Shown piece after piece: positions 6,798 through 14,220 of a stretch of DNA of 34,835 nucleotides (its first letter is position 1; the number at the start of each line of letters is the position of its first letter). This DNA comes from an uncultured Veillonellaceae bacterium. Lineage in GTDB: Bacteria; Bacillota; Negativicutes; Veillonellales; Veillonellaceae. The position numbers and the translations under genes were made by a program. The notes beneath the pieces were generated by a model. That model did not search any database and was not told where the DNA came from. It saw only the letters and a list, made by a program, of their open reading frames with translations. The stretch spans positions 1 to 34,835 of the forward strand of contig CAMBIX010000013.1 in NCBI GenBank assembly GCA_945867815.1, written 5' to 3'.

Positions 6798-7658
6798 CTA
6801 CTTGCTCACTGTTCGTTTAGGCATACGTTCTAAATAGGTATGTTTAAATGCATCTTCCGCATGTTGAACAAATAACTGCTGAACGGAGGCATATTGCCCC
6901 AGCCCATAAGGATAAGCCGTCACCTCATAACCGACTTTATCTAACTGTTTAACTAATGACTCCTCATCCTGCCCAAACAAATCATTATTCACATGATCCC
7001 CAGCAACTAATAAAAGCGGATGCATATGAATATGTTTACTAGGAATAGAACCTATCCAATCAGCATTAAGAAGTGTATCTCTCATCATAGGATACCCTTC
7101 TAAAGTAGCAACACGTACATTACTTAAGCCTCGCTGCCATAATTTCAATTGTAAGACAGAATAGCCCGCATTGCCTATGTGAAGACCACCATGCCCAACT
7201 AAGAATAAGGCTTCATCAGGACCTATCTGCTTTTCCTTCATAAAGGGTTGTATAAAGGCATCTATAAACAAATCATAGTCATCAGGATAAATTCCTGCCT
7301 GCCCCATATAGTAAAATAAAGGCCGTCCCATTTTTATGGTTTTTAAATTACCCTGCCCCTGATAAGACAATATATTGGTTTTTACCTTGTCATATTCAGC
7401 ACCGCCCATAAAATGTAGAGGCTGGACCGTAAGAGATGTAATGCCTTCTGATAGCATCTTCTGTACAGCTATCTCCTCAGTATCAACTAGGATACCCCTA
7501 TCACGCAGGCGGCTTACAACTATACGTGATGTAAAAGCCATCCGTACATCCAACTGAGGAAAAGCCTTACGAATCGCTTCAACCATAGGCAGTATTTGTT
7601 GCTCTCGTGCTTGGTCAACTGTTGAACCAAAAGCTGCGACTAAAAGTACTTCTTTCAT
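6798..7658 (-). CDS. cbiK: Cytoplasmic sirohydrochlorin cobaltochelatase
   Basis: Class II chelatase that inserts Co2+ into sirohydrochlorin to start the anaerobic B12 pathway. It has 286 residues and no signal peptide. The expected metal ligands are all present by position: Glu88 (MGGAEYD), His156 (VGHGGLH) and His222 (AGDHVNND), matching Glu89, His145 and His207 of Salmonella CbiK. GRPLFYYMGQ at 111-120 is also typical. It lies 116 bp downstream of a diverged paralogue on the same strand and is probably co-transcribed with it from the promoter next to the Fur-like box at 8715-8763. This is the copy most likely to serve cobalamin synthesis. Confidence 0.92.
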   Translation of the reverse strand: MKEVLLVAAFGSTVDQAREQQILPMVEAIRKAFPQLDVRMAFTSRIVVSRLRDRGILVDTEEIAVQKMLSEGITSLTVQPLHFMGGAEYDKVKTNILSYQGQGNLKTIKMGRPLFYYMGQAGIYPDDYDLFIDAFIQPFMKEKQIGPDEALFLVGHGGLHIGNAGYSVLQLKLWQRGLSNVRVATLEGYPMMRDTLLNADWIGSIPSKHIHMHPLLLVAGDHVNNDLFGQDEESLVKQLDKVGYEVTAYPYGLGQYASVQQLFVQHAEDAFKHTYLERMPKRTVSK

Positions 7659-7774
7659 AATTTACCTCATTATCTATTTGCCATATAGCTATTAGTATAC
7701 AGAACTTTGTTAGACTTAGCCATAGATAGGACTCATAAATGAAATACTTTTATATCTTATCTTTATTCTAACCG

Positions 7775-8644
7775 CTACCCCACATAGGCCAACACTTGAG
7801 CACCATAGTTTTTCTTTGGTGCTAATTGGCGCCGTCGTTCTACCATGCGAATCGTCTGTGCTAAATGCTTTAAAAAGATATCCTGGATATAGCGATTTTC
7901 ACCTAAGCCTTGACGCCAAAGATCCACACTATAACCACTTTCATTTAACAAAGAAGCAATCGAATCAGACCGTTCGCCACCCAAGAAATCCATCAAGTGT
8001 TCCGACCCAATTAAAGCCAGCGGCACAAGTAAGATATCCGTCTGTTTAAACTGCTCTAAGAGCTGTAAGGACTGTTTAAAATTAGGAAAACCATTAGCTG
8101 TAAACACAGCTATATTCATTTCTTCGCCATATAGGCACTTTAACTGCAGGGTACTGAACTCTAATTGATTTTGCCCATTAGCCATCAAAAGAAGGGTTTT
8201 CCCCTTTCCGGCCTCTCCTAAATAATTACGAATAGCGCCTATCGTATCCGCATAATCATCCCTATAATTTTTAACACCTAAGGAATACAATAAAGGACGA
8301 CCTAATTGAATACATACATGGGCATAAGCACTACTATGTATATACATATTAACTTGCTTGCGTAATTGCTGGTAGGATTGATCGGCTACAAAAATAAAAG
8401 GTTGTATATAAATTTCACTAACACCACTCGCAAGTAAACTTTGCATAGCCTCATCTAACCTCATAACTGGCCGCCCATACGTTGCATTCCACTTATCTAC
8501 CAAAGCATCTGATAAAAAGACCCTTTTAACAGCCGCCTCTGGATAGGCTCTACAAATCCGTGCCTCCATAAGACCCACTGATTTTTCTACTGCTTCCTCA
8601 TAGATGGAGCCAAATGTTGCTAAAATAATCCCTCTTGTCTTCAT
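7775..8644 (-). CDS. Diverged CbiK-like protein lacking the metal-site residues
   Basis: A 289-residue CbiK homologue with the same layout as its neighbours: ILATFGS at the N-terminus, GRPLLYSLGV at 115-124 and the C-terminal GLGENRYIQDIFLKH. By position against the two other CbiK proteins in this window, all three metal ligands are replaced: Glu by Ser90 (ADQSY), the first His by Asn156 (MANGQNQ) and the second His by Glu215 (IGSEHLMD), with a His at 216. It is therefore unlikely to be an ordinary cobaltochelatase. It could be a metal or tetrapyrrole carrier, a regulator of the partner chelatase, or an enzyme with a different site. It is first behind an iron-box promoter. The alignment was by eye, but the flanking motifs anchor it. 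Confidence 0.8.
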   Translation of the reverse strand: MKTRGIILATFGSIYEEAVEKSVGLMEARICRAYPEAAVKRVFLSDALVDKWNATYGRPVMRLDEAMQSLLASGVSEIYIQPFIFVADQSYQQLRKQVNMYIHSSAYAHVCIQLGRPLLYSLGVKNYRDDYADTIGAIRNYLGEAGKGKTLLLMANGQNQLEFSTLQLKCLYGEEMNIAVFTANGFPNFKQSLQLLEQFKQTDILLVPLALIGSEHLMDFLGGERSDSIASLLNESGYSVDLWRQGLGENRYIQDIFLKHLAQTIRMVERRRQLAPKKNYGAQVLAYVG

Positions 8645-8714
8645 ACGTTCCTCCCTAATAACTCTTGCTAGATAATCTTATATTGAAAATAGATATCAAT
8701 TAATTCATGCGCTT

Positions 8715-8763
8715 ATATTACAAAATATTTTTGCTCTTGTCAATGATAATGTTTATCATTATC
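8715..8763 (-). promoter_or_regulatory. Fur-like box abutting the promoter of the cbiK pair
   Basis: On the minus strand TTGACA (8743-8738) and TAATAT (8720-8715) are exactly 17 bp apart, a strong promoter about 70 bp before the diverged cbiK. Directly against the -35 lies GATAATGTTTATCATTATC (8745-8763), which matches the classical 19-bp Fur consensus at 17 positions. A bound repressor would block this promoter. The box also sits 230 bp upstream of the exported cbiK gene in the other direction and might affect both. Confidence 0.8.
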
Positions 8764-8802
8764 TTCTTTTGTAGTCTAGTTCTCTCTTACTTCTCTATAA
8801 AA

Positions 8803-8844
8803 AAAGACCTACTCTTGTGTAATAACACTTTTTTATAGGTTCTT
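8803..8844. terminator. Hairpin with T tracts on both strands, upstream of the exported cbiK
   Basis: AAGACCTA (8804-8811) pairs with TAGGTTCTT (8836-8844), with a nested GTGT-AATA-ACAC hairpin, and runs of T follow stems on each strand. No gene ends here. On the plus strand it would lie in the leader of the exported cbiK gene if transcription starts near the Fur-like box, so it may be an attenuator. Otherwise it insulates the two divergent transcription units. The rest of 8845-8992 holds no gene and no promoter I can call. Confidence 0.45.
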
Positions 8845-8992
8845 CTTTTCTATTGCTCTTTTTCTAAAAACCTTCTATACTTAGCTCATACAACATAAGT
8901 GAGTTAGCTATAAAAAGTAAAGATTATCAATTCTTCTACTTACTCTACTTACTACGTATTATCCTGTATTGTTATATGAAAGAGGGATTTTC

Positions 8993-10021
8993 ATGCAATT
9001 ATTTACTAAACGCACGTTAGCTATGGCTTTGACTGTAACCGCTTTAACAGGCGCTGCTACCTTTACCTCATCCCCTGTTAGTGCTTCCTACACCTTAAAT
9101 CCAGCAGTAAAAGACGCTACCCCTGCCCTTTTACAAGCAGCTGCTATCGGCGTTCAGACTTATAATAATCCAAATCCAAAAATGCAGGCACTTCCTAACA
9201 AAGATGCCATCCTTGTTATGTCTTTCGGAACCACTTTCAAAGATAGCCGAGCTAAAACCATTGAAGCAACAGTAAAAACAATTCAAGCGCAACATCCAAA
9301 TACCAAAGTCGTATTAGCCTTTACGTCTCATATCATCATCGACCGCATCAAAGCGCATGAAGGGTTAACAATTCCTGATCCTGAAGAAGCCTTAAAACAA
9401 TTAAAAGCGGAAGGCTATACACGCGTAGCCTTAACCAGCTTAGACGTTATCCCTGGCATGGAATACCAATACGACGTGAACGTATTTAACGATTACAAAC
9501 AAGATTTTAAGAAAATGACTCTAGGCTTACCACTCATGTATTGGATGGGTCAAGAAAATCAGCGTGATGATGTACAACAAGCCTTAAAAGCCTTAAGTAC
9601 ACAATTCCCTAAATTACAAAAAGACCAAGCCTTACTCATCATGTGTCATGGTACGCCAGATCCTTCTAATGCTTACTATGCTGTTATCCAAGACCGTCTA
9701 AATTCCATGGGCTTTAAGAATGTATACTTATATACGGTTGAAGGTTGGCCAAGTCTAGAAACAATTATCCCTCAATTAAAGGCTAAGGGAATTAAAGAAG
9801 TGGAATTAATGCCGTTCATGATGGTAGCTGGCGATCACGCCCACAATGATATGGCTGGTAATGAACCAGAATCTCACAAGTCTATCCTTGAAAAAGAAGG
9901 ATTCAAGGTAACAACGTATATTCATGGTATCGGTGAAAACCAAGCTGTTCGTGATTTGTTTGCTACGCGAGCTCAAGAAGCATGGATGGCGCTCGAAGCA
10001 CCGTCTACGCCGGCTAAATAA
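8993..10021 (+). CDS. cbiK: Exported CbiK-type chelatase
   Basis: A CbiK homologue of 342 residues with a clear signal peptide (MQLFTKRTLAMALTV, then Ala-rich, cleavage after VSA at about residue 31), so it works outside the cytoplasm, probably in the periplasm. The metal ligands are intact: Glu157 (GMEYQYD), His219 (MCHGTPD) and His282 (AGDHAHND). Exported CbiK proteins are known from Desulfovibrio (CbiKp), where a role in haem or iron handling has been proposed. The ATG at 8993 is chosen because AGAGGG precedes it and it starts the signal peptide; the in-frame ATG eight codons upstream lacks both. It is followed by two family hairpins and a substrate-binding lipoprotein gene on the same strand, suggesting joint work in metal or tetrapyrrole uptake. 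Confidence 0.9.
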   Translation: MQLFTKRTLAMALTVTALTGAATFTSSPVSASYTLNPAVKDATPALLQAAAIGVQTYNNPNPKMQALPNKDAILVMSFGTTFKDSRAKTIEATVKTIQAQHPNTKVVLAFTSHIIIDRIKAHEGLTIPDPEEALKQLKAEGYTRVALTSLDVIPGMEYQYDVNVFNDYKQDFKKMTLGLPLMYWMGQENQRDDVQQALKALSTQFPKLQKDQALLIMCHGTPDPSNAYYAVIQDRLNSMGFKNVYLYTVEGWPSLETIIPQLKAKGIKEVELMPFMMVAGDHAHNDMAGNEPESHKSILEKEGFKVTTYIHGIGENQAVRDLFATRAQEAWMALEAPSTPAK

Positions 10022-10052
10022 AATAAGATATCTTTTCATTTCCCAAAGTACG

Positions 10053-10126
10053 GAAGCACCCTATATCTTCTCTCGGGAGCTGGTTACCTTCGGTAAAGGC
10101 TCCCTGCGAGAAATATAGGGTGCTTC
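10053..10126 (+). repeat. Family hairpin with UUCG loop, 3' of the exported cbiK
   Basis: Fourteen perfectly paired outer bases (GAAGCACCCTATAT and complement), an inner stem (GGGAGC with GCTCCC) and a tip GGTTACC-TTCG-GTAA make a long branched or bulged hairpin 31 bp after the stop. The core GAGCTGGTTACC...AAAGGCTC read on the sense strand resembles that of the elements at 2587 and 20271 read on their own sense strand. A tail segment (CGTATTCCGGTATTTCTC at 10199) recurs at 10388 behind the second unit. Confidence 0.8.
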
Positions 10127-10243
10127 GTGATATTGTGCTAATCCGATAGTTCTTTCTTTATTTAATTCTTCTATTCTATTCTATTTTATCTGGCAGGACG
10201 TATTCCGGTATTTCTCACTTCTTAAATAATTGACCAGAGTACA

Positions 10244-10319
10244 AAAGTGCCCTATCTTTTCCATCGGAAGATAGTTACCTTTCGCTAAAGGCTCTCTACG
10301 AGAAATACAGGGTGCTTCG
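10244..10319 (+). repeat. Second tandem copy of the family hairpin
   Basis: A diverged copy of the 10053-10126 unit, offset by about 190 bp. The outer arms (AAGTGCCCT with AGGGTGCTT) pair fully only if two U-G wobbles are allowed in plus-strand RNA; on the other strand these would be A-C mismatches. The tip is GTTACCTTTCGCTAAAGGCTC. The region 10320-10521 beyond it is AT-rich and includes a possible -10 (TATACT, 10430-10435) for the next gene. Confidence 0.7.
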
Positions 10320-10521
10320 TGATATTATACGAATCCAATAGTTTTTTTCTTTTCTTGATTTTTCTACTCTATTTTATTTGGCAATGGCGTATTCCGGTAT
10401 TTCTCGCTTCTAATTAATAGACGTCGTGCTATACTACTAATAGCTAATGTAAGAAGTGAGTTCGTACGATTTTTTTCCTTTAAGGCTTGCTTCATTACCA
10501 TAAGAAGAAAGGATATTTACT

Positions 10522-11472
10522 ATGAAACAAAAATCTCTTTTGCTCTCTTTATTGAGCGCTTTACTTATTATAGCCTTATTAGTGGCTGGTTGTGGTAAAA
10601 CAGACACAGCTAGTTCAGAAGCGACGAAAACAGTAACTTTTAAGAACCAACAATATACAGTGCCTAAGGATCCTAAACGAATTGTTGTCTTATCTAACAG
10701 TATTTTACCTATGTTAGACGCTGTTGGCGGCAAAGCCGTTGGTCGTGTTTTTGATGACAATAAATTACCAGCTAATTTACAGTCCATCCCCGATATTGGA
10801 CATCCTGCAAATCCAAATATGGAAAAGCTCTTATCCTTACACCCTGATCTTGTTATCGGCCTTGCTTCTCAGGACAGCAAGTTAAAAGCACAATTAGAAA
10901 GCAACCATATTCCTTATATTTTACTTAATTATGATGGGATTAACGACAATGTGCCCCTACTCACTTTCCTAGGAGATATTACCAACCAACCAGACAAAGC
11001 TAAGGCCGCTATTGCTAAGTACCAAAAAGAAGTAGCTGCTGTTAAAGATGCCATTAAAGGGCAACAGCCAGCTAAAGTAGCTGTTCTTCGTGCTACTGGC
11101 AAATCCGTAACAGCTGAAACGAAATTAGCCGTTACTGCTTCTATGGTTTCCGACCTTGGCATGAATAACGTAGTTCTTCAACATGGTGACTTTGATGCCA
11201 AAGCTAAGACAGTTCCTTATTCACTAGAAACATTAGCTACTGACAATCCAGATATTATCTTCATTGTTACTATGGGCAAAAAATCTGAAATCGATGCTAC
11301 TATGACTAAAGAAATGACAAGCAATCCTGCATGGAACCAATTAAAGGCTGTTCAAACAGGTAAGGTATTCTATTTACCATCTAATCTCTTCTTATTAAAC
11401 CCTGGTCTCCAAACGCCAAATGCTATGGCTCAACTAGTTAAAGATGCTTATGGCCTTAACGTAACACTATAA
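10522..11472 (+). CDS. Periplasmic-binding lipoprotein of a BtuF/FecB-type ABC importer
   Basis: A 316-residue binding lipoprotein with a signal peptide and lipobox LVAGC (Cys24). The body has the two-lobe helical-backbone fold of siderophore, haem and B12 binding proteins: PKDPKRIVVLSN near 49, then a repeat-like second lobe from about residue 180 (PAKVAVLRATG) with NPDIIFIVTMG and the closing QTGKVFYLP. It captures ligand outside the inner membrane and delivers it to a BtuCD/FecCD permease. The permease and ATPase genes lie 260 bp away on the opposite strand at the end of the cbi operon, so I infer they form one transporter. A corrinoid, cobalt-tetrapyrrole, haem or siderophore is possible; sequence alone does not decide. 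Confidence 0.85.
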   Translation: MKQKSLLLSLLSALLIIALLVAGCGKTDTASSEATKTVTFKNQQYTVPKDPKRIVVLSNSILPMLDAVGGKAVGRVFDDNKLPANLQSIPDIGHPANPNMEKLLSLHPDLVIGLASQDSKLKAQLESNHIPYILLNYDGINDNVPLLTFLGDITNQPDKAKAAIAKYQKEVAAVKDAIKGQQPAKVAVLRATGKSVTAETKLAVTASMVSDLGMNNVVLQHGDFDAKAKTVPYSLETLATDNPDIIFIVTMGKKSEIDATMTKEMTSNPAWNQLKAVQTGKVFYLPSNLFLLNPGLQTPNAMAQLVKDAYGLNVTL

Positions 11473-11609
11473 AAACATACAATAAATATAAGTGCATAAA
11501 AAGACTAACAAATAGCCCCCTTATCTCCCATAAGCTTATATAAATGATATTACATAATAGCATTTATATCTAAACATAAATATCAAAAGCTAAAAGTCTT
11601 ATACTACTA

Positions 11610-11683
11610 AAGAGGAGCACAGGCATCCCGCAGTAAGCCTTACGCTAGTGTACCGGCTTACGAGAGATGCCTGTGCTCCTCTT
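11610..11683. repeat. Family hairpin between convergent binding-protein and ATPase genes
   Basis: Eighteen perfectly paired bases (11610-11627 with 11666-11683) and an inner GTAAGCC/GGCTTAC stem. The core GTACCGGCTTACGAG is close to GTACCAGCTCGCGAG of the copies at 2587 and 20271. It ends 50 bp from the ATPase stop and lies 138 bp after the lipoprotein stop. T-rich sequence follows on the plus strand, so it probably terminates both units. Confidence 0.8.
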
Positions 11684-11732
11684 ACATTTTTTATACTTTT
11701 ATTTTTAGTATCCGTTTTACTATATAGGAGAC

Positions 11733-12503
11733 CTACAGTAGCCCATGAATACGAATATAAGGTCCTGGCTCAACGGTCGCTTTTACAGAAAATACACGCC
11801 GTAATAGGTCTTCTGTCATAACCTCATCTGGACTCCCTGCTGCTTCTAATAATCCATTATGTAAAACAGCCATTTGATGAGAATAACGAACCGCTTGATT
11901 CAGTTCATGCAAGACCATAAGAACGGTTAGCCCTCGGCCTTCATTAAGCCGTTTTAAAAGTTCCATAATTTCAAACTGATGGTTAATATCCAAATAAGTC
12001 GTTGGTTCATCTAGGACCAAAAGTTTAGGTTCCTGAGCGAGTGCCATAGCTATCCATACTCGCTGCCGTTCACCTCCAGATAAAGAGGTCACATATTGAT
12101 GGCGTACATGCATAACCTTAGTATCTTCCAAAGCCTCTTCAACCGCTTCTCTATCTTGGCCAGCCGTATTTTTCCACCACGCCTGATAAGGAAATCGGCC
12201 ACAATAGACGAGTTCTTCTACGGTCATATCAGCAGGTACTTCTGGAGCTTGAGGTAAAAAAGCCATATATCGTGCCATTTCCTTAGCCGTTAACTTTCTA
12301 ACCGGCTCTCCCTTACAAGTAACCGTACCCTTAGATGGCTCTAATGCCCCAACTAACACTTTTAATAGCGTACTTTTGCCACAGCCATTAGGCCCTATCA
12401 AGGTGGAAATCTGTCCCTCCTGAACCGCCCAAGATACATCTTCTAATACTGTCTTTTGCGGAAAGGCCAAATGTACGTGCTCGGCTTGTAATGCAACTGT
12501 CAT
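11733..12503 (-). CDS. ABC importer ATPase, BtuD/FecE type
   Basis: A 256-residue nucleotide-binding subunit. The Walker A GPNGCGKST is at 37-45, the Q-loop LPQAPEV near 83-89, the signature LSGGERQR at 141-148, Walker B LLVLDEP at 161-167 and the switch histidine at 199. It drives the permease encoded directly upstream, overlapping by 4 bases (ATGA), so the two are translationally coupled. It is the last gene of the long cbi operon and ends in a bidirectional hairpin. The family covers importers for cobalamin, haem and ferric siderophores; placement in the cbi operon favours a corrinoid or precursor. Confidence 0.92.
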   Translation of the reverse strand: MTVALQAEHVHLAFPQKTVLEDVSWAVQEGQISTLIGPNGCGKSTLLKVLVGALEPSKGTVTCKGEPVRKLTAKEMARYMAFLPQAPEVPADMTVEELVYCGRFPYQAWWKNTAGQDREAVEEALEDTKVMHVRHQYVTSLSGGERQRVWIAMALAQEPKLLVLDEPTTYLDINHQFEIMELLKRLNEGRGLTVLMVLHELNQAVRYSHQMAVLHNGLLEAAGSPDEVMTEDLLRRVFSVKATVEPGPYIRIHGLL

Positions 12504-13501
12504 GCTGACCTCCGCAAAATATATAAAAAGAAAGGCGCTCCCAAAAAGGCCATAATAATACCAACGGGAATTTCTACTGGACTAAAAATAACGCGACCAA
12601 TGGTATCACTAATAATGAGCACAGCCGCTCCCAAGAGAGCCGATGCCGGCAAGAGATAGCGAAAATCTGTACCAATACACATGCGTGCCATATGCGGAAT
12701 AATTAATCCTACAAAGCCAATCAAACCAGCTACACTAACAGCACCAGCCGCTAGCAAGGCGGCTACAGCTGTCATCAAAAAACGCGTTTGTTCTACAGGC
12801 AAACCTAAGCCTTTGGCTGTTTCATCACCTAAACTTAAAATAGTTAAACGCCGAGCCCCCAAAAAAGCTAATAGAAGACCAATCACTGTATAGGGAGCCA
12901 ACATATAAACCTGTGGCCAGCTGCGCCCAGCAAGGCCACCCACCATCCATAACAAAGCACCTTGTACTCGGTCTCCATAAAAAACGAGCAAGGCAGATAT
13001 ACCAGAGCCTAAAAAGGCCGCGACGGCCACCCCCGCTAAAATAATACGAGTTGGCCGTATCCCATTTTTCCAAGCTAAAGCATACACAGCAAGTGCCGCC
13101 AGCATAGCGCCTATAAAGGCAACCATCGGAACTGCATATTCTAAAGCTGGAAACAAAATAAGAATAACTACACCGGCTAGGCCCGCTCCTGCAGATACCC
13201 CCACAATCTGTGGATCGGCTAAAGGATTTTTCATAACAGCCTGTAAGATAGCACCTGATACACCTAAGCAAGCACCTACCAAGGCTGCTACCACATTTCG
13301 AGGAAAGCGGATATTCCAAATCACTCGATCCTGCGTCGTTGTTAACTGTGACGACCATAAGGTATGCCATACATTAGAAAGCGTTATATCAGCCGATCCA
13401 AAAGCCATTGATACAACTAAGGCAAACGCCAACAAAAGGGCAAAAGCTACGACAATTAATAGCCGCCGCGTCTGCCTTTCTTCTGAAGTCACTACTTTCA
13501 C
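12500..13501 (-). CDS. ABC importer permease, BtuC/FecD type
   Basis: A 333-residue integral membrane permease of the FecCD/BtuC family with about ten hydrophobic segments. Conserved blocks include FPRNVVAALVGACLGVSGA, NPLADPQIVGVSAGAGL and GLIGFVGLIIPHMAR (coupling-helix region). The start is GTG with AGAGG upstream. It follows cbiC by 19 bp and overlaps the ATPase by 4 bp, so uptake is transcribed with ring synthesis. An open frame of 181 codons within it (12825-13370) is only a shadow. Confidence 0.92.
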   Translation of the reverse strand: MKVVTSEERQTRRLLIVVAFALLLAFALVVSMAFGSADITLSNVWHTLWSSQLTTTQDRVIWNIRFPRNVVAALVGACLGVSGAILQAVMKNPLADPQIVGVSAGAGLAGVVILILFPALEYAVPMVAFIGAMLAALAVYALAWKNGIRPTRIILAGVAVAAFLGSGISALLVFYGDRVQGALLWMVGGLAGRSWPQVYMLAPYTVIGLLLAFLGARRLTILSLGDETAKGLGLPVEQTRFLMTAVAALLAAGAVSVAGLIGFVGLIIPHMARMCIGTDFRYLLPASALLGAAVLIISDTIGRVIFSPVEIPVGIIMAFLGAPFFLYILRRSA

Positions 13502-13520
13502 TTGCCTATACCTCTTTTTA

Positions 13521-14198
13521 CTATTCGTTACTAATTTTGCCTTCTACGGCTAACATATCATTCCGTTTTACATCAGTATAAAGCAAAGCATTAACTACAG
13601 AAGCGGCAATAGGACTACCACCCTTATTGCCCTTAACCGTAATATACGGAACTGGCGATACCTCCATTAAATAATCTTTTGATTCAGCCGCGCCTACAAA
13701 ACCAACAGGAATGCCTATAATTAAGGCTGGCCGTACCCCTTCTTCAAGAGCGAGGCGCAACACTTCATACAAGGCTGTTGGCGCATTACCGATAGCTACG
13801 ATTTGCCCATCTAAGTCTTTACCAAACGTCCTCATTTCAGCCATGGAGCGCGTAATTTGCTCTTCTTTAGCTAATTTAGCGATAGCTGGGTCTTTAATTA
13901 AGCAATGTGCCTGACTATTATGTAGAGCCAAGGCTGGTTTACTAATCCCTGTACGTACCATTTCTACGTCACAGTAGATTTGAGCCCCTTTTTGAATAGC
14001 TTCAATCCCTTTAGCTACCGCATCAGGACTCGTTCGTACTAGTTTTGCATATTCTACATCCCCAGATGCATGCACTGTCCGCGAATACACTCGTACTTCA
14101 TCTGGCGTTAAATGTAAATCTTTTACGTAAGGATAAATTAATTCCATACTCTTTTCTTCAATTGCTTTAGGATTCTTAATATAATCCACTTTATCCAT
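13521..14198 (-). CDS. cbiC: Cobalt-precorrin-8 methylmutase
   Basis: Moves the C11 methyl group to C12, turning cobalt-precorrin-8 into cobyrinate. It has 225 residues from the ATG at 14198, which is chosen over the in-frame GTG at 14210 because the GTG lies within the ribosome site (GTGAGGAAC). The catalytic histidine is in SRTVHASGD (about residue 43), followed by YAKLVRTSPDA, and the C-terminal glycine-rich KGNKGGSPIAA is diagnostic. It sits between cbiJ (22-bp gap) and the transporter permease (19-bp gap). Its product is the substrate of CbiA, encoded in the other cbi operon of the window. Confidence 0.95.
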   Translation of the reverse strand: MDKVDYIKNPKAIEEKSMELIYPYVKDLHLTPDEVRVYSRTVHASGDVEYAKLVRTSPDAVAKGIEAIQKGAQIYCDVEMVRTGISKPALALHNSQAHCLIKDPAIAKLAKEEQITRSMAEMRTFGKDLDGQIVAIGNAPTALYEVLRLALEEGVRPALIIGIPVGFVGAAESKDYLMEVSPVPYITVKGNKGGSPIAASVVNALLYTDVKRNDMLAVEGKISNE

Positions 14199-14220
14199 AA
14201 TGTTCCTCACTTAGTCTAGG

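Noticed and set aside
10437..10787. Open frame of 116 codons on the minus strand over the start of the binding lipoprotein
   Set aside because: It overlaps the signal peptide and N-terminus of a convincing gene and has no ribosome site or recognisable domain.
12825..13370. Open frame of 181 codons on the minus strand
   Set aside because: It lies wholly inside the permease gene in another frame; the product is rich in Cys, Ser and Arg with no family features, while the permease frame has clear motifs.
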